In this document: one piece after another, positions 33,901 to 43,000 of the stretch | Numbering within the stretch: the stretch's first letter is position 1 | Layout: the number at the start of each line of letters is the position of its first letter | Program-made: the position numbers and the translations under genes | Notes under the pieces: generated by a model | Database searches by the model: none | What the model saw: only the letters and a program-made list of their open reading frames with translations | Told to the model about the DNA's origin: nothing | From: Sceloporus undulatus | Lineage: Eukaryota > Chordata > Lepidosauria > Squamata > Phrynosomatidae | Direction of reading: 5' to 3' | Length of the DNA: 64,000 bases | Assembly: GCF_019175285.1 (NCBI RefSeq) | Contig: NC_056527.1 | Span: forward strand, 113,098,742 to 113,162,741

Positions 33901-35035
33901 TGGGGAGAGTGGGAATTGTCTGACACACCTGATGATGTTGACCTTCCACTCTGAGTAGCCAGTGATGCACTGCAGTTCAACATCTGGAAGCTACACAACT
34001 CTTGCGTATGGTTTACTATTGTGTATAGTGAAGCTTGTAGCTCTCCAGTAGTGCCAAGCAGTTCTCTCTGGGCATTGCTGCTAGACATAAATGGAGGCTT
34101 TTGAAAAACAGTATGGGAGTATGATGGTCAGGAGAATATTTTGAATTGCAGAAAGATCTAAGTATTAAAAATGAAAGACTTTACAGTAACAAGTTCTAGC
34201 TTCAAACAGTGGAAGGTTACCAGGTGGGAAAAGAGAAGACAAGGTAGAAAGGGAAACGGTTGGTCGGACATCTTTCAACTTGTAGCTTTACCCATACAAA
34301 TCCCATCACGCCTAGCTGCCCTGTGTGCAGTGGACAGAAGTGAGAAGAATTGCATTACAGAACCTCTGGAGGGCGTTTAAGGACATCTTCTGGCAGAGGG
34401 GTGGAAACAGTGGCCATCCTGCTGTTTGATTCAGGCCCTAGCTCCCCCCCCCCCCCAAATATGCATCTACACTAGAAATAATACAGTTTGACACCACTGC
34501 CATGGCATCATCTGACAGCATCCTGGGATTTGTAGTTTTGTGAGGCCCCAGTTCTCTAGTAGAGTTAAAGACTGTAAAAATACAAATCCCAGGATGGAGC
34601 TACACCACTTAAAGTGGTGTTAAACTGGATTATTTCTACAGTATATGTGCACCCTTTGAGGTTCTGGAAGTTGCAGTCCAACATCTTACACATTTTCCTC
34701 TAGTGAGGAGTATAGCTGGATGAAACCAATGCTGCTAAAAATAGGATATGCTGCAACATTTTGCTGCAGGCTTGAATGGTGTTTTGGCATGGTAAGATAC
34801 TTATGGAAGTGCTTTTCCTCCACACCAAAGCCCACATTTCAGTAATGAAGTTCTACATGCCAGGTAGGAGAGTGTGTTTCTGCACAAACATGAATTGCAC
34901 AAAGAAGCTACACGTGAGTTCTATTTTATCTCTCACTCGCCTCCTGTTTTCTGTCTTTCTCTCACATGCAGGGATGTGTTCCTAGCTTGGCTGGCCTCCC
35001 GCAATTCCAACAACAATGTTGTCTTTGTGAAATAA
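15983..35035 (+). CDS. TOX4: TOX4, HMG-box protein (whole coding span, 9 exons)
   Basis: Coding exons are 15983-15988, 24568-24636, 25575-25817, 26636-26899, 27030-27308, 28933-29013, 30475-31173, 32668-32831 and 34972-35035. They total 1869 nt, 622 aa against about 621 in human, with all junctions GT-AG and in phase. The N-terminus [20 protein letters not shown] is near-identical to mammalian TOX4. A lysine-rich NLS (about 223-236) precedes one HMG box (about 240-308). Next come a Pro/Gln-rich region (about 315-547) and a C-terminal Cys-rich segment ending [11 protein letters not shown]4 binds distorted DNA and is a subunit of the PTW/PP1 phosphatase complex acting on chromatin and Pol II. 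Exon 1 holds only two codons, fixed by an excellent Kozak context (GCCGCCATGG) and the phase of exon 2. Confidence 0.97.
16080..19690. repeat. Variable minisatellite in TOX4 intron 1
   Basis: About 20 degenerate units of roughly 70-190 bp. Recurring blocks are GTGTCTGGCTCTTACATGCT, TGTAAAGGCTGCTCTTGG, TTCAGGGAAGGCTGTAAG, GCAGGTAAAGATGAGG, GGGAGGAGGTTGGGTGCTGT and TTGCCAAAGATG. Unit order and length vary, with block deletions, and a CR1 copy at 18430-19182 interrupts it. It starts next to the CpG island. Long open frames inside are by-products of repetition. Confidence 0.9.
18430..19182 (+). mobile_element. CR1 LINE 3' end (truncated copy 1)
   Basis: Encodes remnants of the CR1 ORF2 C-terminus: [51 protein letters not shown] and [15 protein letters not shown]. 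It ends TGGATGGCCCTTGTGGTCTC TTCCAACTCTATGATTCTATG, the CR1 tail. 5'-truncated, with several in-frame stops. Confidence 0.9.
19812..19932. mobile_element. Short fold-back repeat, family D (representative copy)
   Basis: About 120 bp: AAATTTTGGTCCTCCCGCTC, then CCAGAATTCC and a complementary ACTTCTGGGAGCTAAAGTC...GTTGGGAAC. Similar copies of varying decay lie near 25975-26110, 27478-27590, 35925-36030, 37640-37770, 40425-40525, 40618-40748, 42705-42822, 46455-46560, 47315-47440, 54310-54425, 56025-56150, 58150-58260 and 60030-60125. All carry GGACTACAACTCCCA-type arms. Confidence 0.75.
20072..20286. mobile_element. Tigger/pogo-like MITE
   Basis: Starts TACAGTGGACCCTCCCCTTA and ends GCACACTGTA, with CCTACGTAAGGGAAAATCCA inside. 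TA sits at both ends. CpG is retained (GCTCGCGG, CTCGCGTA), which hints at moderate age. Confidence 0.7.
20320..20690. mobile_element. SINE inserted into an opposite-strand SINE
   Basis: A minus-strand ACA-tailed SINE (20320-20425 and 20573-20690) is interrupted by a plus-strand SINE (20426-20572, ending AGAACAACAACA). Duplicated flanks AAGGCTGAGAGATTATG (20409-20425) and AAGGCTGAGAGAGCATG (20573-20589) look like a 17-bp target duplication. Confidence 0.8.
20753..20975 (+). mobile_element. tRNA-derived SINE with ACA tail (tandem 1)
   Basis: GAGTGGTGTAGTGCTTTGAG head, GGGTCACCATAAGTCAGAAT body, CACAACAGCAA tail. Confidence 0.8.
20988..21222 (+). mobile_element. tRNA-derived SINE with ACA tail (tandem 2)
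   Basis: TGGTTTGAGTGTTAGACTGT head with box B AGGGTTCAAATCCCAGC and tail CACACTACAACAAAG. Confidence 0.8.
21358..21588 (+). mobile_element. tRNA-derived SINE with ACA tail (tandem 3)
   Basis: GTGGTGATTTGAGTGTTGGA head, GTGTTCAAATCCCTGC box B, TTGTCATAACTCAGGAACAA body and CACAACCACCACC tail. Confidence 0.8.
22016..22240 (+). mobile_element. tRNA-derived SINE (tandem 4, diverged)
   Basis: AATGTGGTACAGTAGTTAAG head and GGTTCAAATCACTGCTGAGC box B. The tail region differs (AGCCATATGTATCACTAATC), so it may be a related subfamily. Confidence 0.65.
23470..24026. mobile_element. Tigger-like element interrupted by a MITE
   Basis: The outer element begins ACAGTCTCCCTTATCTGAAA and ends GATAAGGGAGACTCACCCTG TA. 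The family B MITE at 23685-23922 lies inside, between ATGCATGAAACA and AAAGTTTGTGTACACTCAAC. Non-coding. Confidence 0.8.
23685..23922. mobile_element. Long-armed fold-back MITE, family B (copy 3)
   Basis: GGGCCCAAACAGACAGGCCA at the left and TGGCCTGTCTGTTCAGGCCC at the right, with the same interior as the other B copies. It is younger than its Tigger-like host. Confidence 0.85.
24568..24636 (+). CDS. TOX4: TOX4 coding exon 2
   Basis: Residues 3-25, [20 protein letters not shown] then GAE. The acceptor is TCTCTTTAAG and the donor GTGAGA. It lies 8.6 kb from exon 1 across the repeat-filled intron 1. Confidence 0.96.
24637..25574. other. TOX4 intron 2
   Basis: Holds a tRNA-type SINE (24733-24900), a diverged relative (about 24976-25040) of the hairpin at 33458, and a G10 run near 25182. 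No exon. Confidence 0.55.
24733..24900 (+). mobile_element. tRNA-type SINE (CCATAGCTCAGTGGTAGAGC head)
   Basis: Box A TAGCTCAGTGGTAGAGCACA and box-B-like TTGAGTCCACAGTTTG are followed by AAAGGATCGGGTAGAGAG. A pol III SINE head of a common reptile type, diverged. It is not a foldable tRNA. Confidence 0.65.
25575..25817 (+). CDS. TOX4: TOX4 coding exon 3
   Basis: Residues 26-106, beginning [17 protein letters not shown] and ending GLAM: the conserved acidic N-terminal region. The acceptor is CCCATTCAG and the donor GTGAGT. Confidence 0.96.
25818..26635. other. TOX4 intron 3
   Basis: A D-type fold-back (25975-26110) and the right half of a family A MITE (26402-26514). Nothing else is recognised. 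Confidence 0.55.
26402..26514. mobile_element. Family A MITE, right half only
   Basis: GAGCTCTGGTGCCACAACAA to ACTGGATTATTTCTGCAGTG. The left arm is missing. Confidence 0.75.
26636..26899 (+). CDS. TOX4: TOX4 coding exon 4
   Basis: Residues 107-194. Contains [19 protein letters not shown], near-identical to mammals, then a Ser/Pro-rich stretch ending EEIRR. The acceptor is TTTTCAG and the donor GTAAGT. Confidence 0.96.
27030..27308 (+). CDS. TOX4: TOX4 coding exon 5 (NLS and most of the HMG box)
   Basis: Residues 195-287. A Val/Pro-rich lead (about 195-220) differs from mammals. The basic [13 protein letters not shown] and HMG-box residues [20 protein letters not shown] to GEEQKQ follow and are almost invariant. 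Confidence 0.97.
27309..28932. other. TOX4 intron 5
   Basis: A D-type fold-back (27478-27590). About 1.3 kb after it is unrecognised, with a moderately CpG-containing patch near 27830-28040. Confidence 0.5.
28933..29013 (+). CDS. TOX4: TOX4 coding exon 6 (end of HMG box)
   Basis: Residues 288-314, beginning [20 protein letters not shown]: the third HMG helix. The acceptor is CCTTGCAG and the donor GTAAGA. Confidence 0.97.
29014..30474. other. TOX4 intron 6
   Basis: A weak D-type remnant at about 29240-29345. The rest is unrecognised. No exon. Confidence 0.5.
30475..31173 (+). CDS. TOX4: TOX4 coding exon 7 (Pro/Gln-rich region)
   Basis: Residues 315-547, 699 nt. Shared landmarks with mammals include [31 protein letters not shown], an alanine run, repeated LQQPPP-type segments and VVPE at the end. 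The low-complexity tracts differ in length from mammals. Confidence 0.96.
31174..32667. other. TOX4 intron 7
   Basis: Contains a minus-strand SINE (31355-31545), a TTTACAGCGCTATATAAATA repeat tail near 31755, and SINE-like fragments near 32200-32260. No exon. Confidence 0.55.
31355..31545 (-). mobile_element. tRNA-derived SINE (minus, partial)
   Basis: GGCTGAGAGAGTGGGTTGCT, CAAGGTTAGCCAGTGAGTTT and TCTTGTCTCCCAGAGTCCTA match the reversed SINE body and head. Confidence 0.75.
32668..32831 (+). CDS. TOX4: TOX4 coding exon 8
   Basis: Residues 548-601 plus two bases of Arg602. Cys-rich segment [20 protein letters not shown] then [11 protein letters not shown], a conserved putative metal-binding motif of TOX4. 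The acceptor is CCTCCCAG and the donor GTGTGTG, a weak donor. Read-through would reach a stop at 32893-32895. Confidence 0.95.
33458..33530. repeat. Perfect 25-bp hairpin
   Basis: Arms 33458-33482 and 33506-33530 are exact reverse complements (core CCCTCTCAAAATGGCAGCA), with a 23-bp loop. A diverged relative with CTCAAAAGGGTG...CACCCTTTTGAGAGGG lies at about 24976-25040, so it is probably the centre of a further fold-back element family. Confidence 0.85.
34463..34652. mobile_element. Fold-back MITE, family A
   Basis: TACACTAGAAATAATACAGT at the left and ACTGGATTATTTCTACAGTA at the right. The inner arms are GCATCCTGGGATTTGTAGTT and AATCCCAGGATGGAG. Confidence 0.8.
34972..35035 (+). CDS. TOX4: TOX4 coding exon 9 with stop
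   Basis: Residues 602-622, [20 protein letters not shown] then K and TAA, matching the mammalian C-terminus (DVFLAWVASRNSN...VFVK). The acceptor is CACATGCAG. Confidence 0.96.
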
Positions 35036-35434
35036 CCCTCAGCCTTTGGGGCAGGGAGGAAGCTACTGATTTTACGTCCCAGTGCACACTTTCCCCAAGG
35101 ACAACCAAAAACAGATACAAGAATCGCCATGCAACTTTGGGGCTGGAGGGGGACACGGCAGGATTGTACATCATTTGGAGACCCTCTGCAGGAGAAGACA
35201 TCCTTTTGGGGTGGGAGGGGATGGCTTGGGTGCTCCAGACTTCTCCCCTTATTTTTTTTTTTCTATATACTATCCCTTGATGTTTCTCTTAATGGAGCCA
35301 ATTAAAGCTGGACAAGGGATATTGGAGGTGGCTTGCCGTGTACTTCTTGGGGAAAAAGAAGTAACCCTTCAACTTTGGGGTATTGAATTTTTCTTATTTG
35401 GAAGTATGGAAAGAACCCAATTCCTAGGAGGATG

Positions 35435-35440
35435 AATAAA
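35435..35440 (+). terminator. TOX4: Candidate TOX4 poly(A) signal (AATAAA)
   Basis: The first plus-strand AATAAA after the TOX4 stop, 400 nt downstream, before the repeats of the intergenic segment. Confidence 0.65.
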
Positions 35441-36394
35441 GGCCATCAAGGTGAAGGATCCTGAGATCTACATTCTCCAAAGCAGTATAGGGATGAATAA
35501 CATGGAATTGCACCAAGAGAAGGCTTCTTTTGATGTTAAGGATGGGAAGCATGTGGCCTGACGCTATCGGGGTGAAGTTCCCAGCGTTCTCCATCATATA
35601 AGAGATGCTGAGAATTGCACCACCTGGAAGGTTGCATGATTTCTATCTCGATATAGTCCATAGAGAAGAGGCTGTAAATTCCTCAGTAACCCTATTCTTC
35701 CCAGCAGTTAAACCATAAGTGTCTCTCTGGTCATTGTGACTGATGAGGCCTATTACAGAAACTGGAATTACAGAAGGGGAGGGCTGATATTCCAAGTACC
35801 AAAATGGTGCTAAAGCTTATTTGGGCTCTGCAGGAGTACGATAACAATAAGCCATGGAGAGTGGGCAACTGTGCCCTCCCCCCAATGATTATTGAACAGT
35901 TCCCACCACCTCAACTGCTTAGGGCTGGTGAGTTGTAGGCCAACATTCACGGAAGGCCATAACTACTTGTTCCCTGGCTGTTCTGGGCCCAGATGTTGGA
36001 CTACAAGTCCCAGCATGCTTTGGAAACCAGAAAATGCACTAGGACTACAGCCCCTCCTTTGCAAGAGGCATAGATCTCATCCATGATCACAATTCTTGCC
36101 TATATGGCCACATATAGTAACTAGCACTAGCCTTCACTATTTGCTGTGTTGGCAAAAGCTGATGGAATCAGTCCTGCATGTAGGGGATACTACCCTCATT
36201 GTCCCCAACAAGGCCGTCGTGACGAATCCCTCTCAGTTGGCAGACATTATGTTGGGGAAGACTGATCTACACCCTTGTCTTGTTCCTAGTTCCTTACGGT
36301 GTGCAAATATACATAGAAAGGAAAGATGCTTTCATCCAGGGCTCCTGCTATGTATATGTTTCAGTCCCAAAGGAAGAATGAGGAACTGTTAGGA

Positions 36395-36720
36395 ATGAAG
36401 TACAATAACATCCAAATTGCACAAAACAGTGACACCCTTATAAGACCGACTAAAATGCACAAAATACATGATGCAAGCTTCCAAAGCTCCACTGGCTTCT
36501 TTATCAGGCACAGGTGTTAATCATACATGAGGATATATAGTCACAGGCATTTTCTCAAGATATTGGTGTTTTGTTCTTTGGAGGGACAACACACAACACC
36601 TTGAGAAAATGCAAGCCTGTGACTCACTGTTTTGTGGATTTTGATTATTATTGTACTTTGCTATATGGTCAACACAGCTACCCCTGAATATGTTAGGAAT
36701 GAGGGATTTCCGCTCCCTTG
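36395..36720. mobile_element. Penelope-like terminal fragment with inverted repeat
   Basis: GATGCAAGCTTCCAAAGCTC then ACTGGCTTCTTTATCAGGCA resembles Penelope-like ends. CAGGCATTTTCTCAAGATAT and ACCTTGAGAAAATGCAAGCC form an internal imperfect inverted repeat. Assigned from the motif only. Confidence 0.5.
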
Positions 36721-36829
36721 GCACCACCTACCAAGAAACTAAGCCCCAAAGGAGAAAGTTACTTCCAGAGCAACAAGCATCTTGCTCCTGTTTCTTCCTA
36801 AGTCTCAGCTATGGAAGAAAAGAATCCAT

Positions 36830-36835
36830 TTTATT
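36830..36835 (-). terminator. METTL3: Candidate METTL3 poly(A) signal (AATAAA)
   Basis: A minus-strand AATAAA 122 nt past the METTL3 stop, giving a short 3' UTR as is usual for this gene. Confidence 0.7.
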
Positions 36836-36956
36836 AAAAAACCTAAATATTAGAATACACTGTCCTTTACGTTCTCCTTTTCACCCGCCTCCTTTCCACA
36901 AAACAAAAACATCCTTGGTCCACAGCCCTGAGGTCTTCTCAGCCTCCTTCCTCCAG

Positions 36957-37068
36957 CTACATGTTCTTTGGCTTTGAGATGATCCCATCTGGATAACGCT
37001 GTTTGAACTGGGCCACCACATCTGGGTCTAGCAAATGGATTCCATCAAGCTGGTTGCCAAGGGTGATC
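36957..37068 (-). CDS. METTL3: METTL3 coding exon 11 with stop
   Basis: Residues 533-569, [20 protein letters not shown] through GIISKPKNM and TAG. The human end is KPKNL. The acceptor is CTCCTCTAG. Confidence 0.97.
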
Positions 37069-40000
37069 CTAGAGGAGAGAGGGAGAAAAACAGTAAGGAG
37101 AAGGAAAGGAGACAATTCCCTAATTTAAGGATGTTGCTGCCAGAAGATGAGGGTGCTTAGATGAGTGGTAGGGAATGTACCATCTGCAACCTAGTTTTGC
37201 AGTCTGCAAAAGTCCTAGACCGTCAAAAAACGTAACACTTTTAAAGATTTTTTTATTAAAAAAACACCCAAATAAACCTGAAAAGATCACCTAGACCAGT
37301 TTTGGATCTCAAGACCTTCAAAGCCTAAAACCAGCTGAAAAAGCTAGAGCTGCAAACCATATGTGGGACTTCCTATCCCTTCTAGGCCAGCAATTTTTAT
37401 CCCTCTCTGCATTTGTGTCACCCACAGTGGGAAGGGGGATATTGCAGCTGCTCACCCCTGGCTTAAATGGATTAGACAAAACTGGTGAGGGTGGTGTCTC
37501 TCTCTGGCTATTAATCATGTCCATAAGAGGCAGGACATTCAAATAGCATCTTCTAGGAAATCAAGAGGAGAATTAATCTTGCTTCTGAGCTGTCTATATG
37601 GTTTAGTGAAGGAAGCAGAATTATCTCAAGCAGCTTTCCCCAGTGTGGTAGTTCTCCAAATGTGTTGCTCCACAACCCCAGACTATTATGTTGGCTGGGG
37701 ATGATGGCAGTTGTAGTTGGGCTACATTCCCAATCAGTGGTTGGGATAATGGGTGTTGTAGTCTAACAGATGAAGTGGGACAGATTGTGGAAAGGTAATT
37801 AGAGGAACCTTTGGTCTGATGTGGCAAGACTCCTTAAGAAGTCATACGGGGCCAAATTGGGAACATTTACCAGTCTGTGTTCCCTCTTGTGACAATTTTG
37901 GGCATAAATGAAGAAGAAATGCTGGTGGTCCATTGGCTCCAGCAAGTTTATTTTCAGTTTATCCCTCTCAGACAGGACTAGACTAGACAGGAGAGGCAAG
38001 AAGATGTATCTTAAAACTGTAAAGAGAAAAAGAAAACCAGCAGCTCTCCATTCTATCCTAGAACACTAAATTAAGAACTGCAGTCAATGCATCCAAATTT
38101 CTAGTTCATCATTTGGACAATGGGTTGGAGTGGGTTAAGGGTCATGCAAAATGCTTACCAGTTGGGCTGTACATTGTGCGGTCTTCCAAAGAGTTCTATC
38201 TTTCGGGTCCCTGGCGAAAGCCGTTCGATCATGCCATAGATCTCATCTGGCTTGTGGCTAGTGGAGCGAACCTGTGGGGCAACGAGAGGTGTGGATTTGT
38301 GCACAATAAGCATGAGAAAGGGGAGGGCTGGGAAGGAATAGGGAAACTATTTCTACCACCTGTGCCACTTCCCCTGGGTAGGACCTCTCACCTCAGCCAC
38401 AATGACATCACAGTCAAGACCACGGTTGAAGCCCTGGGGGTTTCCTTTAACTCCAACCTGTCCAGGAGACAAAACAAAATATCCATGTGTGGGGAGCCAA
38501 AACCCTGGTCTCCTGAGTTGTAGTTCAATACTGAAACAACTACACTGGTTCTCGAAGCCCCAAGAACTGCTATCTTTTGCAAGAAACTGCAGTGCTTTGG
38601 ATCCAGAATCTGCCTTCTGCAAATGGATGGACTGCTCACCAAAGGACCCTCCATTTGAGATGAGGTGGAAGCTCCCCACTGCCTTCCCATACACTATAGC
38701 TCACCCCAATAAGCAACATCCCCTAACTATCAGTGTAGCATTTTCAAAGGGCTGAAGGCACAACAAGAGGGAGGGGCAATGAAGTGCATTTCTGCCAAAC
38801 CTGTTACATCCACAGAAACCTGCATCTAACCTGGTGCATTTTACCATCTGGCCAATTTATTTATTTTTACTGCGCATATACTCTGGTCCTAAAGAAATGA
38901 AACAGCCAGTGTGATTTTTCTGACAGCCTCCCCCCACAACAGGCAAAAACAATAAGGTGTGGTGCCAGTAGAAAATGTTATCTACACTGCAAAATTAATG
39001 CAGTTTGACACAGCTTCAACTGTGATGGCTCCATACTATGGAGTGCTGGGATTTGTAGTTTTGTGAGATATACAGTCTCCTCTGCCAGAGAGTGCTGGTG
39101 CCCCAACAAACTACAAAGCCCAGGATTCCATAGGATGGAGCCATGACAGTTAACACATGTCAAACTGCATTAATTCTGCAGTGTGGCACAAGACAACCAT
39201 AAACCAAGAGTGATTCTTCCCATAATCAAACTTTCTCAGATGAGGTAGTCTGGAAGGGCAGAGAGAATGGAAAAGCCATGCAACATCTCTAACTTGTCCT
39301 CAGCAGCCATGGGGGTAAGTAGCTTGCTCTTCTAAACATCAAATTTCTGCAATGGATATGTTCCATCCTGCTGAATCATACCCAGGGCTCCCTATAGGCT
39401 GCTCACTTTTTAAGGGGTGGGTGGGAATCATCACCCAGCTTCCCCTGAATTACCAAGCAGTGTTCCTTGCCATGGTTCAGCCAGTGGCCTGTGCGTCCTG
39501 TTCGGATAATACGCTGGAGCTGGTTTGTTTTCACCCAGATGATTTCATCTACTCGTTCGTACCTGGAGGATTGGGGGGGGGGGGAATTGGGGGGACAGAG
39601 AGGTGTCAAAAGAGGGCAGGAGAAGGATCACAGAATGGAGAAATGGCACATGGGTCAGGTTTCTGTTTCTGTCCTACGTTGAAAAAGCTAGATGCAGTAG
39701 CTTTGAAGGTGTATCTTGGCTGGGGTCCCATCCCAGGGGGGCATATTCTTCATGTTTCAGTAAGAAAGAAGTGGCATTATGTCATTTCCAGTTTTGCTGT
39801 GGGCCAAGTTCTGACCTTTTCTTGGTGGGGGTGGATTAAAGGGTTTTAGGAAATGAGAGGTTCTAAATGTCTGAGTTTTGCAGTGGTTTGGGCTATTTGT
39901 AGTGATTTCTTGGCAAAATGTCCCCCTAAAATTTTTAAAAAGCGGGAGGATGGAGCTGGAGGACTCATGTGGCCTGAGGTTCACATTTTCCCCACCTGTG

Positions 40001-43000
40001 AAGAAGGCAGTGGAGAAACAAGCTGCCCAGAGTAGAGAGATTTTGTCTGCCTTTCCTCACTGTCACTGTGTGGTCTTGAAAAAACTGCAGCTGGTAGCAC
40101 AGTGCACCAAGAGGATTTTGGCCACATACTCCCCATGCCCAACAGATGGTACTCACCCCCAGAGGTTGAGACACTCTCGACCCAGTTCCATGGCTCTGTG
40201 GGGACAATGAAAGAGAATACATATGAATGCTACCTTTCCCCAATGACCTGCTAAACATGCACAGGCAAGTTAAAAAAGAGTTCATTTTTTTCTGCCTCTC
40301 TCACTTATGTCCCATAGTTTACAGCAGAGAAATAGCTGTTAACTATATCTGCCCAACTCTCTATCAGAAAGTGCATTGACTTGGTAGGAAAACTTTTATC
40401 TATATCAATTTATACTAGTCTTCCCTAGTCCAGCAACTTCCGATCATGTTGGACTACAACTCCCACCAGTGACAGCCAGGATGGAAGATGGTAGTTGTAG
40501 TCTAAACCATCTCCAGGTGCCCATGCAGAGGACGGCTGTCAATGGCTGAATTCTTCTGGTCCCTCTAGCATAAGTGTCGGCAACTGTTGAGTGCTAGAGC
40601 GCCAAAGTGAGCCTATAGGGCAGTGGTTCTCAACCTTTGATTTTGGACTTCAGCTCCCATAATTTCTGGCTGTTGGTCAAATTGGCTGGGGCTTTTGGGA
40701 TCTGAAGTCCAAAACAAATGAATCCCCAAAGTTTGGAAACCACTGATCTAGAGGACCAAGCTGGGCTGCATCCCACCTCATCCCCTGAAAAGATGTGTTA
40801 AAGTTATATCTGGGAGGAGGAGCAATCACACCATGGCTTTATCATCTCTGGGCCATTTTAGTTTCAGTAAAGCCCTTTTTTCAATCCGGAAGTGACTCAG
40901 AAGTAACTTCCAGGTCCCTTCCTGTTGGGCAAACAGCCAGGAAAATTATCTCCCACTCACATACCCCACCCTGAAGGAATCGAGGCAAAAATTGGGGGGC
41001 AAGAGCAACAATGGCTTGGAAGGTTGTATACAGCCCACTAGGCCTCACTGTTCCCCACTTCCACCATTACAACCTGGTCTAGAAGTATCTGATCTAGAAA
41101 CATTTCTGGCAGATATTAAGAATGATGGTGATCCTGCAGATTTAAGCAGTAACTTGTTTTCCTAAAACAAGACCCCTTATCTGGACATTGATGTCCCTCA
41201 CCCATCTTGCTGTAGTGGTTATAATGCTGGAGGAGGAAGATCTGGGTTCAAATCACCGCTTAGCTAGAAATCTCATTGCTTTACCTCAGCCTTACAGTTC
41301 TCCCATGATTGTTGCGGACACACACTTAGAGAGAGAAATCCCTGAACTGCATGTCAGATTTCAAATCAAATCATAATTTAATTCAGATATACAGAAACAC
41401 AGATGCTGGTTCAGGGCTTAGAAATGTTAGTTTTTGGACTACAGCTCCCAGAATTCCCCAGTCACTGTTGCTTGAGAAGTGTAGTTCAAAAAAAGTTTCC
41501 CAGGCTCAGTGCTGATGTAGCTCTTTCCTATACTAGTCTTTTCTGTCTTTCCCCAGGCAAACCAAGCTACCCATTATGTGCCATACCGGCCGGTGACCCA
41601 TAGAAAGAGGAAGCCTTCATCCTGCAATACAGGGATGTTGAGCCTCCTCATCTCGTCATCTGTGAGCGTCCCATAGGGCAGCTCCATGTGAATGTCCCAG
41701 GGAGGGTCAGCCATCACCACAGCAAACTTGCCCAAGATACTGACGTCTAGGTAGCGAATGTCACAGCAAATCCACTGCCAACACAGAGAGAAAAACAAGG
41801 AAACCAACTTAGAGCAAGGACCTTCTAGAGTGGGTTGGATTGAAATTCCCATCTGCCTTAGAAAAGCACAGCCAATGGTGAGGGACTGTGAGAGTTGCAA
41901 TCCAACATCTGATGAGCTACTACATGTAGTTGTACCTACTTGATAGGAGAGGATAATATGCAAGCACACAAGGCATTGCAAGTTTGGTGAGCAGCAAACC
42001 CCAAACTCTGACACAAGGAAATTATAGTGGGCCCTCAGTATCCACTGGGGCTTGGTTCCAAGATCCCCCCCCCATGGATTCCAAAATCCATGGATGCACA
42101 AATCCCATTGAATACAATGGCATAGTAAAATAGTGTCCCTTACATAAAGTGACAAAATCAAGGTTTGCTTTTACAAATTTAATTAATTAATTTATTTGTG
42201 AATAAATATCCATGCGTGGTTGAATCCGTGGATAAAGAATCCGTGGATCTTGGGGGCAGGGGGCTGACTGTAGGAGGATTTGCTTTATTTGGATCTATCT
42301 GTAAACCCACCCGCTCTCTGTTACCTGTGGGGGAAAGAGACGGTCTACACTGGAGTCTCTCCCCACTGCCTGGGGCAAGGCCAGCTCTTGGCAGGAGCTC
42401 AGTTCTCGCCCACCAGAGGCATCCAAGTCAGTGCAGGCGTCAATTTCATAGTGCACATATTTGCAGGTATCCATGTGGAAGCAAGTGTTCAGGAAGGAAC
42501 AGTCCCCCAATGACTCATCTGTGTGCTTGTTAATGATGCGGCTAGAAAGGGGAGGAGAGAAAGAAGAAAAGATGTGAGGCACTTCTAAGGTACCATTTCT
42601 TTTATTTTAATCAAATCCTCACAAAATCCAACATTTTTGTTCTTTGACACTATACCTATCTCCTCAACCCATGTTTCTAGGCATGTAATGTAGCCTGTAA
42701 ATCAGGCATGGGCAATATATCCAGAAGTTGCTGGACTGTAAATCCCATTATCCCTGACTGCTGACTATGAGTGATGGGAACTGCACTCCAACATCTGGAA
42801 GGCCACACATCTGGAAGACTATCCTGCATGTGTAACTGAAACAACTGCACATTCTTCCCTATTTACTCTTGCTTCCATTTCCCTCCCTTTTCTCTGCTCT
42901 CCTCCTAAGGTGTCTGATCTTTGATTGTAAGTTCCTCAGGGCAGGAACCTTTTCTTTCACATTCTGCAAATGACTTATGGTGACTTGCCCAAGGTCATCC

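Larger units (their letters stand above)
32832..34971. other. TOX4 intron 8
   Basis: Holds a perfect 25-bp inverted repeat (33458-33530) and a family A MITE (34463-34652) after a C-rich run. No exon. Confidence 0.55.
35036..36956. other. Convergent intergenic segment with TOX4 and METTL3 3' UTRs
   Basis: The TOX4 3' UTR runs to about 35460. D-type fold-backs lie near 35925-36030 and 36160-36265, a Penelope-like fragment at about 36395-36720, and the METTL3 3' UTR from 36956 to about 36815. No other gene is seen. Confidence 0.65.
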
